A stretch of DNA of 64,000 nt from Terriglobales bacterium (GTDB taxonomy: Bacteria > Acidobacteriota > Terriglobia > Terriglobales > Acidobacteriaceae): contig DATMPC010000034.1 in the NCBI GenBank assembly GCA_035567895.1, positions 40,530 to 104,529 on the forward strand, read 5' to 3'. The notes under the pieces were generated by a model that made no database searches, was not told where the DNA came from, and saw only the letters and a program-made list of their open reading frames with translations. The position numbers and the translations under genes were made by a program. Positions 34,071 through 42,435 of this stretch are shown here, one piece after another (the first letter of the stretch is position 1; every line of letters starts with the position of its first letter).

Positions 34071-34514
34071 TTATGACATACGGAAAGCGTCTCTGAACAG
34101 AGTTATCTCAGGCAAGTTACCTTCGAGGTATACGCTGATTACATCGAACCGGAATTGTGGCGATTTTCCGTTGGTATGCAAATAGTTGCGCAGGAACTCG
34201 CGAGCCAGGCCAGAGAGCGTTTCCCGCTTTTCGTCATCGACCGCAGCTTCGGCAGGCATGAAGTTGCGGCTAGTGCGCGTTTTGACCTCGACGAAGCATA
34301 GCGTCTCCTTCTCCCAGCCGATCAGATCGATGTCGCCACGGCGACGTGGTGAGCGGTAATCGCGCGCCACGAGCGTGTATCCAAGCTTGCGCAGGTAAAA
34401 GTAGGCTTCGTCTTCTCCGCGCGCTCCGGAGACTAGATGTGGAGCTCGTTCTGGAGCGCGCCCGAGTTTGGACGTGAGTTGGTCGAGTGCGCGAAGTGTG
34501 GAGCGGAGAAGCAT
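34071..34514 (-). CDS. yraN: YraN/UPF0102 endonuclease-like protein
   Basis: A 147-residue protein of the UPF0102 family, with a restriction-endonuclease fold suggested by ARDYRSPRRRGDIDLIGWEKETLCFVEVKTR (D-x-D ... E-V-K). The preceding GARGEDEAYFYLRKLGYTLVARDYR is typical. The function is uncertain; a Holliday junction-type nuclease has been proposed. The open frame continues to 34637, but that part is the translation of the palindromic repeat at 34526-34637, so the ATG at 34514 is right. Next gene downstream is galT. Confidence 0.88.
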   Translation of the reverse strand: MLLRSTLRALDQLTSKLGRAPERAPHLVSGARGEDEAYFYLRKLGYTLVARDYRSPRRRGDIDLIGWEKETLCFVEVKTRTSRNFMPAEAAVDDEKRETLSGLAREFLRNYLHTNGKSPQFRFDVISVYLEGNLPEITLFRDAFRMS

Positions 34515-34525
34515 CGTGTTCCGTT

Positions 34526-34637
34526 TGTCATTCCGAACCGTCCGCCGCGGCGGACGGTTCGGAATCCCTACGTTAACCCAAGAGGTCTCGGTTCGGTAGG
34601 GATTCCTCTTCCGCCATTGGCGGATTCGGAATGACAA
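34526..34637. repeat. Compound palindrome with GTCATTCCGA ends
   Basis: TGTCATTCCGA and TCGGAATGACA mark the outer ends. Inside, 34530-34565 is a 36-bp perfect palindrome with the core CGTCCGCCGCGGCGGACG, the same 18-bp core as at 32171-32192. A second hairpin around CCGCCATTGGCGG lies at the right. It separates yraN from the aminotransferase gene. Confidence 0.75.
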
Positions 34638-36005
34638 TCAGGATCCCAGCTGACTAATACACTTCTCCAGCACATCCAGCGCATAGTCGCCCTGCTCTTG
34701 AGTGACGATGAGCGGAGGTGACAGCCGGATGGAACTCTCGCCGCAGCCGAGCAGGAGCACACCATTCTCAAATGCCATTTCAACGATGCTGTCGCGCACC
34801 TTCGACACCGGAACCTTGCTTTGCTTGTCCTTCACGATCTCGACGGCCAGCATGAGTCCCTTGCCGCGAACGTCACCGACCATCGAGTACTTTTGCACCC
34901 AGGTGGACATGCGCTGCTTCAACTTCTCGCCTACAGCGGCTGCGTTCTGTAAACCTTCGCGCTCAATTACATCCATGCTGGCCAGCGCAGCTGCGATCGC
35001 CACAGGATTGCCGCCAAATGTTGAGGCGTGCGATCCGGGAACCCAGTCCATAACACTGGCACGGCTCATCGTAATTCCCAGCGGCATGCCCGAAGCAATG
35101 CCTTTGGCGATGCAGACGATGTCGGGCTCGACTCCCGCGTGCTGGATCGCCCACCACTTACCAGTGCGACCGGCCCCGGACTGCACTTCGTCGGCCACCA
35201 GCAAGATTCCGTGCTCGTCGCAAATACGTCGCAGCTCGCGCAGGAACTCCGGCGGCGCAGGCACGTAGCCACCTTCTCCCTGGATCGGCTCGACAAAGAC
35301 TGCGGCGACATCCTCGGGCGGCACCGTGGTCTTGAACAAACGCTCTTCGATGAACTTTGCGCAGGCAAGACCATACTCGCGCTCGGTCTTCCCCTCGCCG
35401 AAGCGATAGGTATAAGGGTAGGGAACGTGCGTCACGCCAGGAACGAGCGGCGCAAAGCGACGACGCTGTTGCGGCTTCGATGCGGTTAGCGAGAGCGATC
35501 CCATGGTGCGTCCATGGAATGCGCCATAGAAGGCGATCGCACCCTGACGTTTCGTGTGGTAGCGCGCCAGCTTGAGCGCGCATTCCACTGCCTCGGTTCC
35601 AGAATTCCCAAAATAGAACTTGTGCGGGCCGGCCATCGGGGCGATTCGGCTTAGACGCTGGGCAAGCTGCGTCATGGATTCGTAGTAAAAGTCGGTGCCC
35701 GACATGTGGATCAGCTCGCCCGCCTGCCGCTGAATTGCAGCAACAACATCGGGATGACAGTGCCCGGTGGAGGTCACGGCAATACCCGCGGAGAAATCGA
35801 GGAATTCGTTTCCGTCGACGTCTTCGATGATCGCTCCGCGGCCACGCTTCGCAACCAGCGGATAGGAACGGGTGTAACTGGGCGAAATCAGGCGATCGTC
35901 ATCGGCGATGATGCGCTTCGCGTTCGGACCTGGTAGTTCGGTCTTTATTTTAGGCAACGCGGATTTTGCTGCGCCTGCCGGGCGGCTCATGGTTTCTGTT
36001 GGCAT
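34638..36005 (-). CDS. Class III aminotransferase (GABA/acetylornithine type)
   Basis: A 455-residue PLP enzyme of the class III omega-aminotransferases. The PLP lysine lies in DIVCIAKGIASGMPLG, and other contacts are FGNSGTEAVECALKLARYHTKR, AFHGRTMGSLSLTASK, EPIQGEGGYVPAPPEFL and LLVADEVQSGAGRTG. Overall sequence fits 4-aminobutyrate or related 5-aminovalerate aminotransferases more than ArgD; the residues do not fix the substrate. GAGGAG 8 bases before the ATG supports the start. A 310-bp non-coding gap precedes it. Confidence 0.88.
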   Translation of the reverse strand: MPTETMSRPAGAAKSALPKIKTELPGPNAKRIIADDDRLISPSYTRSYPLVAKRGRGAIIEDVDGNEFLDFSAGIAVTSTGHCHPDVVAAIQRQAGELIHMSGTDFYYESMTQLAQRLSRIAPMAGPHKFYFGNSGTEAVECALKLARYHTKRQGAIAFYGAFHGRTMGSLSLTASKPQQRRRFAPLVPGVTHVPYPYTYRFGEGKTEREYGLACAKFIEERLFKTTVPPEDVAAVFVEPIQGEGGYVPAPPEFLRELRRICDEHGILLVADEVQSGAGRTGKWWAIQHAGVEPDIVCIAKGIASGMPLGITMSRASVMDWVPGSHASTFGGNPVAIAAALASMDVIEREGLQNAAAVGEKLKQRMSTWVQKYSMVGDVRGKGLMLAVEIVKDKQSKVPVSKVRDSIVEMAFENGVLLLGCGESSIRLSPPLIVTQEQGDYALDVLEKCISQLGS

Positions 36006-36315
36006 TGGAATTTCTCCTCGCGAGAGAGCGCTACATTCGTGCGATGTGGGTCGTGGGCTGTGAGTGGAGCACCTGCCAAGGTGCCTCTTAAATGCAGCCC
36101 GAGTTAGCGAGGGTGAAACTAGTCGCCGGCAAAAAGATTGGCCCGAACGTTAGACGGGAGCACAGCGAGGTAGCGCCGAGGACCAGCAAGATAATTCAAC
36201 CAGCACGGTGGAGTTCCGTGGGTTGTAAGCCGGGTCAGTGACGAATTGTAGCCAGCCGCGTACATGTATCCCAGTCTAATTATAACTGCGCTGGCAACGC
36301 CACTGAACGACTCGT
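36006..36315. other. 310-bp gap upstream of aminotransferase
   Basis: No gene is visible. On the strand shown it includes a short perfect hairpin (GCACCT-GCCA-AGGTGC near 36069-36084). I looked for RNase P, tmRNA, 6S and common riboswitch signatures on both strands and found none. It probably holds the aminotransferase promoter and the end of the response-regulator transcript. Confidence 0.4.
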
Positions 36316-36756
36316 TCAGGCAACGTGGGCCGAATGCGCGGAATCCGAGTCGTCGCTCGTGGCTTTCGCCTCTTCCTGCTCCGCCAGTGCCGGATCCTGA
36401 ATCTTGAGCAGATCGTGCAATTTCGTGATCAGGAAGCTCAGGCTTCCTTTTGGCAGAGTGCAGGTAACATTCGCGAGCAGTGGATCGTGAATCTCTTTAT
36501 AACCCGTATGAAGGATGATCGGAACCGCCTGGTCTTCTTCGCGTAGTACTTTGGCGACTTCGCCGCCCGACATCCCTGGCATCGCGTAGTCCAGAACCAC
36601 GGCATCGCATTTGATTTGGCGGAACAGCTCAATAGCGGAAGGCCCATCTTTGGCGCTCAACACGCGAAACCCGCGCCGTTGCAGCATGATTCCCAGTGGC
36701 TGAAGAACAGCAGATTCGTCGTCCACACACAGAATTACGTAGTTGTTCTCGGCCAT
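36316..36756 (-). CDS. Single-domain response regulator
   Basis: A 146-residue CheY-like receiver. Acidic pocket D12/D13 (CVDDE), phosphoacceptor D56 (VVLDYAMPGMSG), T84 (ILHTGYK) and K103 (LPKGS) are all present. The C-terminal ~25 residues are acidic and Ser-rich (AEQEEAKATSDDSDSAHSAH). There is no output domain or paired kinase nearby, so it works in a phosphorelay or by protein-protein contact. An in-frame start 4 codons upstream (36768) is less likely. Confidence 0.88.
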   Translation of the reverse strand: MAENNYVILCVDDESAVLQPLGIMLQRRGFRVLSAKDGPSAIELFRQIKCDAVVLDYAMPGMSGGEVAKVLREEDQAVPIILHTGYKEIHDPLLANVTCTLPKGSLSFLITKLHDLLKIQDPALAEQEEAKATSDDSDSAHSAHVA

Positions 36757-37001
36757 TAGGGTCCCCACATCTCAATTAGATTCAGAATAAAGCCGTGCGG
36801 AAGCAGGCTACAAGGAACAATAGGTCATGTCCTGTTTCATATTCTGTGCAAGTATTTTTGAAGCGCGACGTGACTTTTGACGCTCTATGTGATGTACCGA
36901 GCTTTGCTAGGCATCCGCAGCTTTCTGGGACGAAAAGTTTGCGGTCGAATATCGGATTGCAGGCTCATAAGTTCCGCCGTATCAACGTCTAACGACCAAC
37001 A

Positions 37002-37985
37002 ATGGCTACCCTCACCCAAGTGCCGGTGCGCGAACGGCAGGAACAGAATCATCGCTTCCGCATTGGGTTGAGTTTTGGCCTGGTATACCTCTTTTGGGGA
37101 TCAACTTACCTCGCGATTCTGATCGCTGTGCGGCATTTTCCGGCGCCCGTACTGGGTTCTTTGCGGTTCCTAATTGCGGGCGCCCTGATGCTGGGCTGGT
37201 GCCTTTTCAGCGGCAAGAAGATAGCGATCACTCGCGGAGATTCTCTGCGATTGTTGCTCGTGGGCGTGCTGCTCCTAGTCGGTGGCAACACCGTACTTGC
37301 CTGGGCGGAGCAATACATCAATAGCGGAATAGCCGCAATGATCGTAGCCGTAGTTCCAATTTGGATCGCAACGGTCGAAGCGCTGTTTGGCGGCGACCGA
37401 CTCAATCGGCTCGGCTGGGCGGGCCTTCTGCTCGGAATCGGCGGGCTACTCGTTCTTCTTTGGCCAGACATCGTGACCGGCGGTGCAATTGGACGTAGGG
37501 ACCTCGTCGCCTCGCTCGGTCTTATGCTTGGATCTTTGAGCTGGGCAGTGGGCTCGGTGCTGTCGCGGCGTTTCCAGCTCGGAGTAGGACCGTTCGCCGC
37601 AACTGGGTGGGAGATGATGTTTGCAGGCGGGGTGAATGCGCTTCTTGCTCTCTCCTTTGGCGGCTTCCATCGCGCAGACTGGTCTCGAAGCGGATGGCTC
37701 GCTGTGGCTTATCTGGTCACGTTCGGGTCTCTAGTGGGATTTACGGCCTATATCTGGCTGCTCGAGCATGTTCCTACGCCCAAAGTTGCTACATACGCTT
37801 ATGTGAATCCTGTGGTTGCGGTATTTCTGGGGTGGCTTCTCGGAGGCGAGCACATTGACCGCTACATGCTGTTGGGAATGGTGGTGATTGTCGCGGCCGT
37901 AATTCTGGTGACCAGTTCAAAGCTGCGTTCGGGAAAATTACAGCCAAGCCAGCAGGCGTCGCCCTGCGAAGCTGGGGCGGATTGA
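37002..37985 (+). CDS. EamA-family (DMT) permease, YedA-like
   Basis: A 327-residue, ten-helix drug/metabolite transporter with two EamA repeats. Characteristic YedA sequence: LVYLFWGSTYLAILIAVRHFPAPVLGSLRFLIAGALML, GNTVLAWAEQYINSGIAAMIVAVVPIWIA, AYVNPVVAVFLGWLLGGEHI. The DMT group exports metabolites and amino acids; the substrate is unknown. It stands alone. Confidence 0.88.
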   Translation: MATLTQVPVRERQEQNHRFRIGLSFGLVYLFWGSTYLAILIAVRHFPAPVLGSLRFLIAGALMLGWCLFSGKKIAITRGDSLRLLLVGVLLLVGGNTVLAWAEQYINSGIAAMIVAVVPIWIATVEALFGGDRLNRLGWAGLLLGIGGLLVLLWPDIVTGGAIGRRDLVASLGLMLGSLSWAVGSVLSRRFQLGVGPFAATGWEMMFAGGVNALLALSFGGFHRADWSRSGWLAVAYLVTFGSLVGFTAYIWLLEHVPTPKVATYAYVNPVVAVFLGWLLGGEHIDRYMLLGMVVIVAAVILVTSSKLRSGKLQPSQQASPCEAGAD

Positions 37986-38104
37986 CGAAAGCTTTTAGCG
38001 AGCGGCTATTGGCCGTTCGGCCGGGACGTATTCCCGATCTTGGTCGCTTGCTTTGCTGATTCACTTCCTTCCATTTACTCTGAGTAGGCAGTCCTCGACC
38101 GCGA

Positions 38105-38854
38105 ATGGCCCTGCGCATACTTCTCCTTCTGCTCCTCTCGCAGTTCACAACCGCATTCGCGCAAACGAAGTCCGTTTCTGCCGAGTTTTACACTGATGCT
38201 CTTCGCGCTGGAGCTAATGAGTATCAGTTCTGGTCGGGCTATTCACCAACTTCGATCATGTGGATCGGCAAGACCGAAGCTCGACGACTGTTTATGGTGG
38301 GCGCTGGATGGCATCGCGTTCTTCTGGCTGGAAATTCCGTAGCGTGGAAATTTACGGTAGACGCTGTGCCCCTAATCCTCGTCTCTCAGCCAACGATTAC
38401 CGGCCTTGAGCCCACTTTTACCGGGACTTTTCCCGATGTCGTTTTTGCAGGTTGCAACGGACCACCGGTGACCTTCGAGACCGTAAACAATCCAAAGCTA
38501 ACGCCGCCGCCGGGCTCCGAATCATGTCCGCATTCCAGTAGAAGAACCACATACGGGTTCGGATTGGAACCTGTAGGCTTTGATTTTAACTTTCGCCGGC
38601 GGCACAGGTTTCAACCCATTGTGGGAATTAACGGTGGATTCGCGAAGTTTACTCGTGACGTTCCGATCAGCAACTCGAACTCGTTTAATTTCACGTTCTC
38701 GCTTCGTGGCGGCGTGCAGATATTCACTAGCGAGTCGCGATCTGTGACGATCGGGTATCGTTTTCATCACATCTCAAATGCCAATACGGGAAATCCATTC
38801 AACCCGGGCATAGATTCGAACTTCATTTATGCGGGATACAGCTTTCACCGGTAG
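38105..38854 (+). CDS. PagL-like lipid A deacylase (acyloxyacyl hydrolase)
   Basis: A 249-residue outer-membrane barrel protein with a signal peptide (MALRILLLLLLSQFTTAFAQ). The C-terminal active site has H222-I-S224 (RFHHISNANTG), then NPGID where PagL has NPGIE; the third catalytic acid here is Asp in place of Glu. PagL removes a 3-O acyl chain from lipid A. A Cys pair (FAGCNGPP, SESCPHSS) in an extracellular-loop position suggests a disulfide. It stands alone. Confidence 0.8.
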   Translation: MALRILLLLLLSQFTTAFAQTKSVSAEFYTDALRAGANEYQFWSGYSPTSIMWIGKTEARRLFMVGAGWHRVLLAGNSVAWKFTVDAVPLILVSQPTITGLEPTFTGTFPDVVFAGCNGPPVTFETVNNPKLTPPPGSESCPHSSRRTTYGFGLEPVGFDFNFRRRHRFQPIVGINGGFAKFTRDVPISNSNSFNFTFSLRGGVQIFTSESRSVTIGYRFHHISNANTGNPFNPGIDSNFIYAGYSFHR

Positions 38855-38954
38855 CGGCTTGGGCTTGTTAGTGAATGGCCTTACCTTGACTGACAAGGAC
38901 TCGCAGCCGAGAGGGTGTCAGGGATAGCAACGAACTAATCGCTGTTCGGCACAA

Positions 38955-39260
38955 CTACTCTTTTGGCGAGGAACTGCTCTTCGTTTCTGTCTTCGATTCG
39001 CTCTTGCTTTCCGTCTTGCCGGGAGAGCTTGTATCGCCCTTGTCTCCAGGTTTCGCTTCCGATTTATCCTTGGAATTGGTGCCAGACTTCGCGTAGTCGG
39101 TTGCGTACCATCCACTGCCCTTGAATTGGACAGCGGGCGCGTGCAGCAGACGTTCGACTTTGCCTCCGCACTTCACACATTCCGGATCAGGCGCCGCTAC
39201 GCTCTGAATCTTCTCGAAGCGATGGTGACACTTCTCGCACTGAAACTCGTAAAGAGGCAC
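38955..39260 (-). CDS. FmdB-type zinc ribbon protein
   Basis: A 101-residue protein. The N-terminal zinc ribbon (MPLYEFQCEKCHHRFEKIQ, then ECVKCGG) with C8/C11 and C28/C31 is the FmdB/CxxC_CXXC_SSSS signature, followed by FKGSGWYATDY. The tail is a low-complexity Lys/Ser/Glu/Thr stretch (KTESKSESKTETKSSSS). The function is unknown; the founding member was linked to formamidase regulation. It stands alone. Confidence 0.9.
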   Translation of the reverse strand: MPLYEFQCEKCHHRFEKIQSVAAPDPECVKCGGKVERLLHAPAVQFKGSGWYATDYAKSGTNSKDKSEAKPGDKGDTSSPGKTESKSESKTETKSSSSPKE

Positions 39261-39483
39261 AGTTCTCCTTGTAATGGCAACGTAGACCTGCTAGCGATTC
39301 TAGAGGTTGGTAAAAAATTGCGCCAATGCAAGTCTGCGCCTTCTCAGCAAAGCAAAAGGCTTCCTTCCACCCGATTCAGGATCGCCTCGCCCAAGTCGAT
39401 TCAGGCAAGACCAAAGGTGGTTCAGAAGCCTTCGTCTTCCGGCACATATGCCGGCTTTCCGCGCGGTGTAACGTCTTTAAACT

Positions 39484-39867
39484 TCATGCTGCCCGAGGCA
39501 GCGCACGCGTGGCATCAGCGACTGAGCGAACGGCCATCACACGCTGCTGGTTGCGCAGCCTCATCCAGCGCAATGCAAAAGCACAGAAGATGAGCGCTCC
39601 CATTGCCACCGGATCAGGCACCAGCGCAGCCTTCAGCGACGAGCGCACCGCACGCTCCGTCGCCTGAGGCCCAAGTCGATCGAATGTTCGGCTGGGACTT
39701 GCCGCAATGGTGCGCGGCGCACGTCCGCTCAATTGCGCGGGAACATATCTCGCCGTGGGCGCCGGCGTGTTTATCCAGGATCCATTCGGCGTGGCGCTAA
39801 CTCGTGGCGCCACGGATAGCAGCACGAAAAACGCTGCCAGAACCGGTCCTTTCCTGTGGGAACTCAC
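39484..39867 (-). CDS. Exported protein with PEP-CTERM-like end
   Basis: A 127-residue protein of unknown function. It has a signal peptide (VLAAFFVLLSVAPRVSA) and, near the C-terminus, VPDPVAMGALIFCAFALRWMRLR: a Pro-containing motif, a short hydrophobic helix and a basic cluster. This is the layout of PEP-CTERM sorting signals (VPEP, helix, arginines), although VPDP replaces VPEP and about 20 residues follow the basic cluster. If real, the protein would be processed by an exosortase. Coding status is moderately sure. Confidence 0.5.
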   Translation of the reverse strand: MSSHRKGPVLAAFFVLLSVAPRVSATPNGSWINTPAPTARYVPAQLSGRAPRTIAASPSRTFDRLGPQATERAVRSSLKAALVPDPVAMGALIFCAFALRWMRLRNQQRVMAVRSVADATRALPRAA

Positions 39868-40026
39868 AACAACTTTAGATGCCAGGGTGTGCTGCAGGTT
39901 GGACGAAATATCACCCGAAATATCGCCCGACTAGCAGCTTTCGCGGGGAATGATGACGCTAGTTGGCGCATTCAACGGCTCGCAGATAGCCACTTCATTC
40001 AGTTCCCACACGATGCCGCTCACTAA

Positions 40027-40060
40027 TTGATTTAGAACGCTGCTTGATTTAGAACGCTGC
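40027..40060. repeat. 17-bp tandem duplication at oppF-like stop
   Basis: TTGATTTAGAACGCTGC occurs twice head-to-tail (40027-40043, 40044-40060). The second copy contains the stop codon and last codons of the ATPase gene on the minus strand, so the duplication arose at the gene end without changing the reading. Confidence 0.8.
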
Positions 40061-40861
40061 AACTTCCGGAGTCGCGGCGATGAGTGTCCTGGTGTATTCG
40101 TGCTGCGGTGACGAAGTGATTTGCACTGCATCGCCGATTTCGACGATCTCGCCCTTGCGCATCACTGCGATCCGCGTCGAGAGATAGCGCACAATCGGCA
40201 TGGAATGTGAGATGAACAGATACGTAAGCCCAAACTCGCGCTGCAGCTTAGCGAGCAGATTCACGATTTGCGCGCCCACACTCACATCCAGTGCGGATAC
40301 TGGCTCGTCGAGCACGAGAAATCGCGGCTTAAGCGCAAGCGCTCGCGCAATGCCAATACGCTGACGCTGTCCGCCGGAGAACTCGTGCGGATAACGATTC
40401 AGCGCACCTTCGTCTAGTCCCACAGCATGCAGCAGTTCAGCGGCTCGATGGTGAAGATCACCTTGTCCGACCTCTCCGCCAGCGCCAGCGTGAATGATCC
40501 AAGGCTCGCACACGATGTCGAAGACACGCATTCGCGGATTGAGCGACGCGAATGGATCCTGAAAAACAATCTGCACATCGCGCCGCAAGCGACGCAAGTC
40601 TGCTCCCGATGCCGTCAATACATCGCGTCCATCAAAGCGGATAATCCCGGAAGTAGGCTCAATCAACCGCAGCAGCATTCGTCCCAGAGTTGTCTTGCCG
40701 CATCCGGATTCCCCTACTAAGCCCAGAGTCTCTCCGGGAAAAATCTCCAGAGAAACTCGATTCACTGCCCGCATCTCTTCGGCTCCGGAGCGTGAGAGCA
40801 GCCCGCCTCCACGCGCATAGACCTTCATGAGTTCCCGGACCTCAACCAGCGGCGTGGGCAT
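40049..40861 (-). CDS. OppF/DppF-type ABC ATPase
   Basis: A 270-residue ATPase of the oligopeptide/dipeptide importers. Walker [11 protein letters not shown]-loop [15 protein letters not shown], signature [19 protein letters not shown], Walker [15 protein letters not shown]; the H-loop reads [11 protein letters not shown] where SHD is usual. The C-terminal region lacks the full oligopeptide-specific Cys/zinc tail of long OppF proteins. No permease, OppD or binding protein is adjacent, so it is an orphan subunit of a system encoded elsewhere, or a remnant. Its start is an ATG close to the divergent DUF2393 gene. Confidence 0.85.
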   Translation of the reverse strand: MPTPLVEVRELMKVYARGGGLLSRSGAEEMRAVNRVSLEIFPGETLGLVGESGCGKTTLGRMLLRLIEPTSGIIRFDGRDVLTASGADLRRLRRDVQIVFQDPFASLNPRMRVFDIVCEPWIIHAGAGGEVGQGDLHHRAAELLHAVGLDEGALNRYPHEFSGGQRQRIGIARALALKPRFLVLDEPVSALDVSVGAQIVNLLAKLQREFGLTYLFISHSMPIVRYLSTRIAVMRKGEIVEIGDAVQITSSPQHEYTRTLIAATPEVAAF

Positions 40862-40928
40862 GAAGCGATGCTAGCAAATGAGTGGCAATCTGCTGCGTCT
40901 AAGTAACGTAGGCGGTACAATCCACGTC

Positions 40929-41465
40929 ATGGGCGGCTCTTCCAGTCACGTGCCCTCGTTCGGCGCGCCATCGGGTAGCGAAGAACGGTCGCGTCCACCG
41001 ATAGTTCCGATTGCGATTGGCGTCGTGCTGGTTCTCGCGGTCATCGGGCTGTTCGCCTTTTTTGGACGACGCGGCACAAACCAGAACGCAACTCCTGGCA
41101 CAGCCGACCCATACGCAGCGAACCTGGCGATCTTTGACGTTGCGATGAGCACAGCGGCGAACTTTGCCGGGCAGGAAGTCACTTATATCGAAGGTAAGAT
41201 CAAGAACAACGGGAATAAATCTGTCAAAAACGTCCTGGTACAGTTCGTCTTCCACGACTCCTTAGGGCAAGTAGCTCAACGCGAGCCCGGACAACGTCTG
41301 ATGGTGATCACCACGCGCGAGCCGTACATAGACATTGCACCGCTGGCCAATGCGCCATTGCACCCGGGGCAGACCAAAGAATTCAGGCAGACTTTCGAAC
41401 ACGTGAGCGCAGACTGGAACATGCACCTTCCCGAGATCACGGTCGTTCGAACCTCCACCGACTAA
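40929..41465 (+). CDS. DUF2393-like single-pass membrane protein
   Basis: About 178 residues. An N-terminal cytoplasmic segment (GGSSSHVPSFGAPSGSEERSRPP) leads into one helix (IVPIAIGVVLVLAVIGLFAFF). The external part has a beta-sandwich-like pattern: GQEVTYIEGKIKNNGNKSVKNVLVQFVFHDSLGQVAQRE, PLHPGQTKEFRQTFEHVSADWN, matching the DUF2393 or FxLYD type of extracytoplasmic domain. The function is unknown. The start is set at the ATG at 40929; an upstream ATG at 40878 is possible. Confidence 0.7.
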   Translation: MGGSSSHVPSFGAPSGSEERSRPPIVPIAIGVVLVLAVIGLFAFFGRRGTNQNATPGTADPYAANLAIFDVAMSTAANFAGQEVTYIEGKIKNNGNKSVKNVLVQFVFHDSLGQVAQREPGQRLMVITTREPYIDIAPLANAPLHPGQTKEFRQTFEHVSADWNMHLPEITVVRTSTD

Positions 41466-42287
41466 TCACGCCTGTCGGCGCGGATCGGGCACGTGCGCAT
41501 TCGTGTAGTACATATCTTCGATGGCGCGCTGCGTGGCGGCAGCAAGGGATCCCATGTCGCGAGTTGTGAAATTCGCCGGCGAGATCGGCTCACCAATCAG
41601 AAGCAACAACTCTCGCGGCTGAATGTGATAGGTGTTCATCGGCAATGCTTCAAACGTGCCTACAATTGCTATCGGCACCACCGGGACTTGCGCTTTGATC
41701 GACGCGTAAAATGCTCCGCTCATGAACGGCATGATGTGCCCATCGGCGGCGCGTCCACCTTCGGGAAAGATCACCAAGGGCATTCCCGATTTCAAACCTT
41801 CAATCGCCTTGCCCAGGCTACGAATAGAAGCGCGCGCATTACTGTGATCGACTGGATACTGTCCCGATCGCTTCAGATAACCGCCCACGAAGGGATACCG
41901 AAACAGGTGTTGCTTCGCCAGAATGCGGAACTGAAACGGCAAATTCGCGAACAGCAACGGGATATCGAGGGCGGAGATGTGGTTGGCCGCATACACCGCG
42001 GGGCGAGAGGTATCGACGCGATCGAGACCCACAACCCGCACCGGACACATCGCCGTACGCAAAATCCATCGTGACCACGTCCGCGCAATCGCATGTTGCT
42101 TCGCTCCCCCACGATCCACAAACGACGCAGCAAACGAACCGCTCCCCAGCAGGCACGTGTAGGAAAAAATCAACGGATCCAAAACGAAATAGGAGCGCAG
42201 CCGGCTAAGCCAATGAGGTAGCCGTGCTGGCGCCGTCATGGAACTCTGCTGCTCTTCAACCTCGATCAAGCTGGAGCGATTATCCAC
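41466..42287 (-). CDS. 1-acyl-glycerol-3-phosphate acyltransferase (PlsC type)
   Basis: About 273 residues. Acyltransferase motif I NHISALD (H-x4-D), motif II SGQYPVDHSNARASI, motif III VIFPEGGRA, and a proline in motif IV (VPVVPIAIVGTFEALP) are present. It makes phosphatidic acid from lysophosphatidate at the inner membrane. A hydrophobic stretch (IFSYTCLLGSGSFAASF) near the N-terminus may anchor it. The GTG start at 42287 is uncertain; an ATG 16 codons in would also do. folC is the next gene upstream on the same strand. Confidence 0.88.
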   Translation of the reverse strand: MDNRSSLIEVEEQQSSMTAPARLPHWLSRLRSYFVLDPLIFSYTCLLGSGSFAASFVDRGGAKQHAIARTWSRWILRTAMCPVRVVGLDRVDTSRPAVYAANHISALDIPLLFANLPFQFRILAKQHLFRYPFVGGYLKRSGQYPVDHSNARASIRSLGKAIEGLKSGMPLVIFPEGGRAADGHIMPFMSGAFYASIKAQVPVVPIAIVGTFEALPMNTYHIQPRELLLLIGEPISPANFTTRDMGSLAAATQRAIEDMYYTNAHVPDPRRQA

Positions 42288-42435
42288 GTAAACATTGTAA
42301 AGAAGCCGTTCGTTGAGCGTTCGGAGTATCGGGAGGCAATCTGCAACGAATCGTCTCTCCCCATTGGAGACACACAGGCACTATATGAAACTCAGAGACC
42401 ATGACTCCTAAGCGACTCTTGGGGCACTTTCCAGA

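Noticed and set aside
34515..34637. N-terminal extension of yraN (NRPPRRTVRN sequence)
   Set aside because: It is the translation of a perfect palindrome; both strands give similar peptides. Known YraN proteins begin at the inner ATG.
34638..36005. Assignment as acetylornithine aminotransferase argD
   Set aside because: No arginine genes adjoin, and the length (455) and N-terminal region fit GABA-type enzymes better. Left as class III without a symbol.
36006..36315. Candidate structured RNA (RNase P-like or riboswitch)
   Set aside because: A CCGGCTTAC string on the minus strand recalls the RNase P 3' end, but the other conserved blocks (such as GAGGAAAGTCC) are absent on both strands. No riboswitch core was found either.
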